From positions 1 to 64,000 of the forward strand of contig NZ_HG964458.1 in NCBI RefSeq assembly GCF_000612725.1: a stretch of DNA of 64,000 nucleotides, given 5' to 3'. Below are positions 59,217-64,000 of this stretch, in pieces. Source of the stretch: Mycolicibacterium austroafricanum. Its GTDB lineage: Bacteria; Actinomycetota; Actinomycetes; Mycobacteriales; Mycobacteriaceae. The translations under genes and the position numbers were made by a program. Position 1 is the stretch's first letter. The number at the start of each line of letters is the position of its first letter. The notes under the pieces were generated by a model, which made no database searches, was not told where the DNA came from, and worked only from the letters and a program-made list of their open reading frames with translations.

Positions 59217-59768
59217 ATGGATGTACGCCGTGTGGTCACCGGACATGATGCGTCCGGCAAGTCAGTGTTCGTCAGCGACGAGAAGGTCGCACCCCGGGTG
59301 CCGGTATTGCTGCCCGGATCCGAGTTCACCCTGCTGTGGGGCGGTGACACCACGCCGCAGTTTCCCGACGACGGCTCAATGCCGAGTTGGCACACCTACT
59401 TTCCGCCGATCGGCGGGTTCCGGTTCTCGATGTTCACGCTGCCGCCGGGAGCCGCGGCAGCGAGTGAACCGGAAGAGATCGATGCCGAGGCGGCGCTGGC
59501 CGACGCCGAGGAGAAGCTGCCCGGACTGCTCGCCTACATGGATCCCAGCGACGCGGGCATGCACACCACCGACACCATCGACTTCGAGGTGGTTCTGGAG
59601 GGCACCGTCATCCTCGAGCTCGACGACGGCGCCGAGGTGACGCTGCACCCGGGTGACACCGTGGTGCAGAACGGCACCCGGCACCGCTGGCGCAACCCCG
59701 GCGACGTGCCGGCCCGGCTGGCGCTGTTCGTCGTCGGGGCCGAGCACGCCAACGTCACGCGCGACTAA
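59217..59768 (+). CDS. Cupin-domain protein
   Basis: The product has 183 residues. A cupin core is visible near the C terminus: HTTDTIDFEVVLEGTVILELDDG then LHPGDTVVQNGTRHRWRNPG. An upstream part (SWHTYFPPIGGFRFSMFTLPPG) forms the other half of the barrel. Function unknown; such proteins bind small acids or act as dioxygenases. I chose the ATG at 59217; a TTG at 59205 is an alternative. It starts 49 bases from the divergent alkylsulfatase. Confidence 0.8.
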   Translation: MDVRRVVTGHDASGKSVFVSDEKVAPRVPVLLPGSEFTLLWGGDTTPQFPDDGSMPSWHTYFPPIGGFRFSMFTLPPGAAAASEPEEIDAEAALADAEEKLPGLLAYMDPSDAGMHTTDTIDFEVVLEGTVILELDDGAEVTLHPGDTVVQNGTRHRWRNPGDVPARLALFVVGAEHANVTRD

Positions 59769-60181
59769 CCGCCCCGTTCGGCAAGCCACTGCTGAGCCCG
59801 CCGCTTCGACGCGCGGGACAGCCACGCATCCTGGATCAGCTCACGCAGCTCCGTCACACCCACCTCGCCCAGCCGGCTCGCCCGCACCAGTACCGACGGG
59901 TGGCCGTCGAAATGGTCGGTGGTGAAGAACGGCGAATCGGGGTCCTGGGTGAGCGCCAACTTGTCGTCCTCGGACTCCACCCAGATGACGATGACGTCCG
60001 GGTAGCGCTCACCGGTGTCCGGGTCGAGCGCGTCGGGTCGGGGGGTGCGGAAGAACACGAACGACTTGCCACCCACCTGATAGATCGGGTTGCCCGCCTT
60101 GGGACCCTCCACCCGGGTGACGTGCGGCATCGCCGTGGCGATCTCGTGGACGTCGTCGACGGTCGCGGGCCGGTCACCCAT
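59765..60181 (-). CDS. MmcQ/YjbR family DNA-binding-fold protein
   Basis: The product has 138 residues: TVDDVHEIATAMPHVTRVEGP at the start, KSFVFFRTPRPDALD, FFTTDHFDGHPSVLVRASRLGEV and ELRELIQDAWLSRASKR at the end. This is the MmcQ/YjbR fold, which resembles DNA-binding domains but has no known function. Its start overlaps the end of the phosphoesterase gene by 8 bases, and its stop overlaps the cupin gene by four. Confidence 0.85.
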   Translation of the reverse strand: MGDRPATVDDVHEIATAMPHVTRVEGPKAGNPIYQVGGKSFVFFRTPRPDALDPDTGERYPDVIVIWVESEDDKLALTQDPDSPFFTTDHFDGHPSVLVRASRLGEVGVTELRELIQDAWLSRASKRRAQQWLAERGG

Positions 60182-60680
60182 TGCGGTCCAGCTGGTGCAG
60201 TTCGACGTCGCGCAGCGCTCCCGCATGCACCGCCGCCGTCATGAAGGTGCAGTACGGCTGCCGGCGGCGGTCGGTCGGAGATCCCGGATTGAGAAGGCGC
60301 AGACCGGTTTTCGCCGTCGTGTCCCACGGGATGTGACTGTGGCCGAAGACCAGCACGTCGGTGTCGGGATACTCCCTGGCCATCCGCGCTTCGCGGCCGG
60401 TGGCGGCGCCGGTTTCGTGGACGACGGTGAACTTAACCCCCTCGAGGACGACGTCGGCGCGCTCGGGCAACCTGCGGCGCAACTCGGCTCCGTCGTTGTT
60501 ACCCCAGCACGCCACCAGCCGGCGGGCGCGACCCTCCAGCGCGTCCAGCAGATCCGGCTCGACCCAGTCCCCGGCATGGATCACCACGTCGACGGCGTCG
60601 ACGGCATCCCAGACCGCAGGCGGCAGGTCGCGGGCCCGCTTCGGAAGGTGCGTGTCAGCGATCAGCAGAAGGCGCACCAC
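60174..60680 (-). CDS. YfcE-type metallophosphoesterase
   Basis: The product has 168 residues: LLLIADTHLPKRA (first metal motif), VIHAGDWVEPD, CWGNNDGAELR and VFGHSHIPW, the complete set of calcineurin-like metal ligands. It hydrolyses phosphodiesters or phosphomonoesters; the target is unknown. It is co-directional and overlapping with the MmcQ-like gene. Confidence 0.87.
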   Translation of the reverse strand: MVRLLLIADTHLPKRARDLPPAVWDAVDAVDVVIHAGDWVEPDLLDALEGRARRLVACWGNNDGAELRRRLPERADVVLEGVKFTVVHETGAATGREARMAREYPDTDVLVFGHSHIPWDTTAKTGLRLLNPGSPTDRRRQPYCTFMTAAVHAGALRDVELHQLDRNG

Positions 60681-60728
60681 TCCAACATAGGGTCCGCTCT
60701 GCGATGGGGCACGTTCGGTGAGGCCGGG

Positions 60729-62483
60729 TCAGGTACGGACGTTCTCGTCGTCGAGCCGGGTCACGTCGCCGCCCGCGGGGCCGCCATGTTTACGGCCGGC
60801 GTGCGCCTCGGCGCGCATCCGCTCCACCATGTGCGGGTAATGCAGCTCGAAAGCGGGCCGCTCCGAACGGATCCGGGGCAGCTCGGTGAAGTTGTGCCGC
60901 GGCGGCGGGCAACTGGTGGCCCACTCCAGCGAGTTGCCGTAACCCCACGGATCGTCGACCGTCACGACCTCGCCGTAACGCCAGCTCTTGAACACATTCC
61001 ACACGAACGGCAACATCGAAGCCCCGAGGATGAACGCACCGATCGTCGAGATGACGTTCAGCGTCGTGAAATCGTCGGTCGGCAGGTAGTCGGCGTAGCG
61101 GCGCGGCATGCCCTCGTCGCCGAGCCAGTGCTGCACCAGGAACGTGGTGTGGAAGCCGATGAACGTCAACCAGAAATGCAGCTTGCCGAGCCGCTCGTCG
61201 AGCAGGCGGCCGGTCATCTTCGGGAACCAGAAGTAGATGCCCGCGTAGGTGGCGAACACGATGGTGCCGAACAGCACATAGTGGAAGTGCGCCACCACGA
61301 AATAGCTGTCGTGCACGTGGAAGTCCAGCGGCGGGCTGGCCAGCAGCACGCCGGACAGGCCACCGAGCAGGAACGTCGCGATGAACCCGACCGAGAACAA
61401 CATCGGTGTCTCGAACGTCAACTGGCCCTTCCACATCGTGCCGAGCCAGTTGAAGAACTTGATGCCGGTCGGGACGGCGATGAGGAACGTCATGAACGAG
61501 AAGAACGGATAGAGCACGGCACCGGTGGCGAACATGTGGTGCGCCCACACCGCCATCGACAACGCCCCGATGCTGAACGTGGCATAGATCAGCGTGGTGT
61601 AGCCGAAGATCGGTTTGCGGGAGAAGACCGGAATCACCTCGCTGATGATCCCGAAGAACGGCAGCGCGATGACGTACACCTCGGGGTGACCGAAATACCA
61701 GAACAGGTGCTGCCACAGCAGCACGCCACCGTTGGCGGGGTCGTAGACGTGCGCGCCGAGGTGGCGGTCGGCGGCAAGGCCGAACAGCGCCGCGGTCAGC
61801 AGCGGGAAGATGAGCAGCACCAGGATCGAGGTCACCAGGATGTTCCAGGTGAAGATCGGCATCCGGAACATCGTCATGCCGGGCGCGCGCATGCACACCA
61901 CGGTGGTGATCATGTTCACCGCACCCAGGATGGTGCCGAGGCCGCCCACCCCGAGGCCGAAGATCCACAGGTCCCCACCCGCGCCGGGGGAGTACATCGC
62001 GTCGGACAGCGGCGTGTAGGCCGTCCAGCCGAAGTCCGCGGCACCCCCGGGGGTGATGAATCCCGACAGCGCAATCAGCGCGCCGAACAGGAACAGCCAG
62101 AACGAGAAGGCGTTCAGCCGCGGGAACGCGACATCGGGAGCGCCGATCTGCAGCGGCAGCACCAGGTTGGCGAACCCGAACACGATGGGCGTGGCGTAGA
62201 ACAGCAACATCGCCGTGCCGTGCATGGTGAACAGCTGGTTGTACTGCTCGTTGGACAGGAACTGCAGGCCGGGCACCGCCAGTTCGGTCCTGATGAACAG
62301 CGCCATGATGCCGCCGATCAGGAAGAACACGAAGCAGGTGACGACGTACATGATGCCGATCAGCTTGTGATCGGTGGTGGTGATCAGTTTGTAGATCAGG
62401 TTGCCCTTGGGACCCAGGCGCGCCGGAAAGGGCCGTTTCGGCACCAGTGTCGTTGGCTTCTCGACGGTGGATTCTGCAGTCAT
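60729..62483 (-). CDS. ctaD: Cytochrome c oxidase subunit I
   Basis: The product has 584 residues with twelve helices. Haem ligands lie in FTMHGTAMLL and VVAHFHYVLFG. CuB histidines lie in FGHPEVYV and WAHHMF. It is the aa3-type oxidase core of the bc1-aa3 supercomplex. A His/Pro-rich cytoplasmic tail of about 60 residues is typical of actinobacteria. The start is the ATG at 62483. The other subunit genes are not adjacent, as is normal in mycobacteria. Confidence 0.95.
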   Translation of the reverse strand: MTAESTVEKPTTLVPKRPFPARLGPKGNLIYKLITTTDHKLIGIMYVVTCFVFFLIGGIMALFIRTELAVPGLQFLSNEQYNQLFTMHGTAMLLFYATPIVFGFANLVLPLQIGAPDVAFPRLNAFSFWLFLFGALIALSGFITPGGAADFGWTAYTPLSDAMYSPGAGGDLWIFGLGVGGLGTILGAVNMITTVVCMRAPGMTMFRMPIFTWNILVTSILVLLIFPLLTAALFGLAADRHLGAHVYDPANGGVLLWQHLFWYFGHPEVYVIALPFFGIISEVIPVFSRKPIFGYTTLIYATFSIGALSMAVWAHHMFATGAVLYPFFSFMTFLIAVPTGIKFFNWLGTMWKGQLTFETPMLFSVGFIATFLLGGLSGVLLASPPLDFHVHDSYFVVAHFHYVLFGTIVFATYAGIYFWFPKMTGRLLDERLGKLHFWLTFIGFHTTFLVQHWLGDEGMPRRYADYLPTDDFTTLNVISTIGAFILGASMLPFVWNVFKSWRYGEVVTVDDPWGYGNSLEWATSCPPPRHNFTELPRIRSERPAFELHYPHMVERMRAEAHAGRKHGGPAGGDVTRLDDENVRT

Positions 62484-62607
62484 GACACCCCCCACAGAGA
62501 TTCTGACTCAGATGGTGTCGACTGTAATGAGCGATTGGCCACAGCGGCAGTCAATCCGCCGATCGCTCCGGAGAATAGGGCCGAAAGTAGGCAATTCGAT
62601 ATGAAAG

Positions 62608-62680
62608 TGCGCCCGAAGGGATTCGAACCCCTAACCTTCTGATCCGTAGTCAGATGCTCTATCCGTTGAGCTACGGGCGC
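62608..62680 (-). tRNA. tRNA-Arg(ACG)
   Basis: The minus strand begins GCGCCCGTAGCTCAACGG, has the anticodon loop CTACGGA (anticodon ACG, a TadA substrate), the GGTTCGAATCC T-arm and a paired acceptor. CCA is not encoded. Confidence 0.95.
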
Positions 62681-62730
62681 ATGGGTGTACTGCATATTCA
62701 GTTGTGACGCCGGCGAGCCGGCCTCGTGCG

Positions 62731-62819
62731 CGGAGGCGAGAGGATTTGAACCTCCGGTCCCCTGTAAGGGGGACAACTCATTAGCAGTGAGTCCCATTCG
62801 GCCGCTCTGGCACGCCTCC
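62731..62819 (-). tRNA. tRNA-Ser(GCT)
   Basis: The minus strand begins GGAGGCGTGCCAGAGCGG, has the anticodon loop CTGCTAA (anticodon GCT), a long variable arm and GGTTCAAATCC. It reads AGC and AGU codons. CCA is not encoded. Confidence 0.94.
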
Positions 62820-62902
62820 CGACGTTTACCGCCGCTGCGACAGAGTACACAGGCCCCACCGCGGGAAGCAAAGCAGCCAGAGCCGGGCCATAAACTGTCC
62901 AG

Positions 62903-63958
62903 GTGTCCGCCCGCCTGCGCCCCGAACTCGCCGATCTGCCCGCCTACGCGCCAGGTAAGACGGTGCCCGGGGCCATCAAGATCGCCAGCAACGAAACCGT
63001 CCACGGCCCGCTGCCCAGCGTGCGGGCCGCGATCGAGAAGGCGATCGACGGAATCAACCGCTACCCCGACAACGGCTATGTCGAACTCAGGGAGCGGTTG
63101 GCCAAGCACGTGAACTTCGCCCCGGAGTACATCTCCGTCGGCTGCGGGTCGGTCAGCCTGTGCCAGCAGTTGATCCAGATCACCTCCACCGTGGGCGACG
63201 AGGTGTTGTTCGGCTGGCGCAGTTTCGAGATCTACCCGCTGCAGGTCCGCACCGCCGGCGCCACCCCGGTGCAGGTGCCGCTGACCGACCACACCTTCGA
63301 CCTCGACGCGATGCTCGCCGCGATCACCGACCGCACCCGGCTGATCTTCGTGTGCAACCCGAACAATCCGACCAGCACCGTCGTCGACCCCGACGCGCTG
63401 GCCCGGTTCGTCGAGGCGGTGCCGCCGCACATCATGGTGGTGGTCGACGAGGCGTACGTGGAGTACATCCGCGACGGGCTGGCGCCCGACAGCTTCGGGT
63501 TGGTCCGCGCCCACAGCAATGTCGTTGTGCTGCGCACCTTTTCAAAGGCATACGGGCTGGCCGGACTGCGGATCGGCTACGCCGTCGCCGACCCCGACAT
63601 CATCGCCGCGCTGTCCAAGGTCTACGTCCCGTTCACGGCCACCAGCGTGTCCCAGGCCGCCGCGATCGCGTGCCTGGACGCCGCCGACGAGCTGCTGGAG
63701 CGCACCGACGCCGTCGTCGCCGAACGAACCCGGGTCAGCGCCGCGCTGCGCGAGGCCGGCTACGACCTGCCGCCGTCGCAGGCCAACTTCGTGTGGCTGC
63801 CCCTGGTCGGTCGCGCGCAGCAGTTCGCCGCCGATGCCGCCAACAGCCGCGTCATCGTGCGGCCCTACGGCGAGGACGGCGTCCGGGTCACCATCGCCGC
63901 ACCCCACGAGAACGACGCGTTCCTCGGATTCGCGCGAGGCTGGGACGGGCTGCGGTGA
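62903..63958 (+). CDS. pat: HisC/Pat-type aminotransferase
   Basis: The product has 351 residues of the class I/II PLP aminotransferases: KIASNETVHGPLPSV, GINRYPDNGYVELRERLA, FVCNPNNPTSTVV and the PLP lysine in LRTFSKAYGLAGLRIGYA. It matches the HisC2/Pat branch, which transaminates histidinol phosphate or aromatic amino acids. With tyrA in the same block, a role in tyrosine or phenylalanine synthesis fits. The start is a GTG at 62903. The final 42 bases of the window hold no supported feature. Confidence 0.88.
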   Translation: MSARLRPELADLPAYAPGKTVPGAIKIASNETVHGPLPSVRAAIEKAIDGINRYPDNGYVELRERLAKHVNFAPEYISVGCGSVSLCQQLIQITSTVGDEVLFGWRSFEIYPLQVRTAGATPVQVPLTDHTFDLDAMLAAITDRTRLIFVCNPNNPTSTVVDPDALARFVEAVPPHIMVVVDEAYVEYIRDGLAPDSFGLVRAHSNVVVLRTFSKAYGLAGLRIGYAVADPDIIAALSKVYVPFTATSVSQAAAIACLDAADELLERTDAVVAERTRVSAALREAGYDLPPSQANFVWLPLVGRAQQFAADAANSRVIVRPYGEDGVRVTIAAPHENDAFLGFARGWDGLR

Positions 63959-64000
63959 CCGCCACCTGCACTTCTACCTCGAACTGGCCCAGCCGCATAT

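Noticed and set aside
60090..62642. An 850-residue plus-strand open frame
   Set aside because: It is antisense to ctaD, the phosphoesterase and MmcQ-like genes, rich in Arg, His, Gln and Gly without any domain, and typical of high-GC shadow frames.

Overview
The window comes from a high-GC, fast-growing mycobacterium (Mycolicibacterium type). The markers are an antigen 85 mycolyltransferase, two LpqH-like lipoproteins, a 13E12-type DUF222/HNH gene, a DUF732 protein, an F420-type LLM oxidoreductase, and at 47.9-59.2 kb a gene order that matches the M. tuberculosis tadA - Rv3753c - tyrA - Rv3755c - proZWVX - Rv3760 - Rv3761c-like - alkylsulfatase stretch. No phage, insertion sequence or CRISPR array was seen.

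Layout. 0-9.2 kb is a patchwork: a truncated ATP-ligase N terminus, DUF4331, TIGR02206, DUF222/HNH and nitroreductase genes, scraps of a LysR and an SDR gene, an intact LigC-type DNA ligase, a frameshifted LLM oxidoreductase, a VIT1-family protein and an MBL-fold hydrolase. 9.2-15.1 kb is an envelope-stress island: BlaI-like repressor and BlaR1-like M56 protease, CcdA, DsbA-like protein, L,D-transpeptidase, a CPVCNK membrane protein and an antigen 85 mycolyltransferase, tied together by four copies of a CTACGTA-N5-TACGTAG dyad. 15.1-29.0 kb is the centrepiece: a Rhodococcus/Mycobacterium-type bacterial microcompartment (RMM) operon, divergent from a permease - B12 diol dehydratase - reactivase operon, with a GntR/HutC regulator whose likely operators lie in the shared promoter region and before its own gene. 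29.1-35 kb holds gluQRS, a fused amino-acid ABC transporter with its ATPase, a flavin amine oxidase and a P450. 35-40.5 kb holds tgt, two LpqH-like genes flanking a 27-bp minisatellite, small secreted proteins, a DapB-like dehydrogenase and a nitronate monooxygenase-like gene. 40.5-45.9 kb is a polyol PTS locus (DeoR, mannitol-type EIICBA, zinc dehydrogenase) plus a CoA-transferase. 46-47.8 kb has a small unknown gene and a PAS-PAS-GGDEF cyclase. 47.9-64 kb is the conserved block with three tRNAs, tadA, tyrA, the proXVWZ osmolyte transporter, alkylsulfatase, ctaD and a HisC/Pat aminotransferase.

How the genes may work together. In the microcompartment locus a kinase, a class III PLP enzyme (probable phospho-lyase) and a CoA-acylating aldehyde dehydrogenase would convert 1-amino-2-propanol through propionaldehyde to propionyl-CoA inside a shell built from one BMC-H, one BMC-P and two BMC-T proteins. 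The divergent operon adds a fused diol dehydratase that would make the same aldehyde from 1,2-propanediol, so the compartment may be fed by two substrates. In the BlaI island one beta-lactam-type sensor appears to control peptidoglycan 3-3 cross-linking, mycolyl transfer and an extracytoplasmic thiol-redox pair. Both proposals are inferences from gene order and operator-like sequences.
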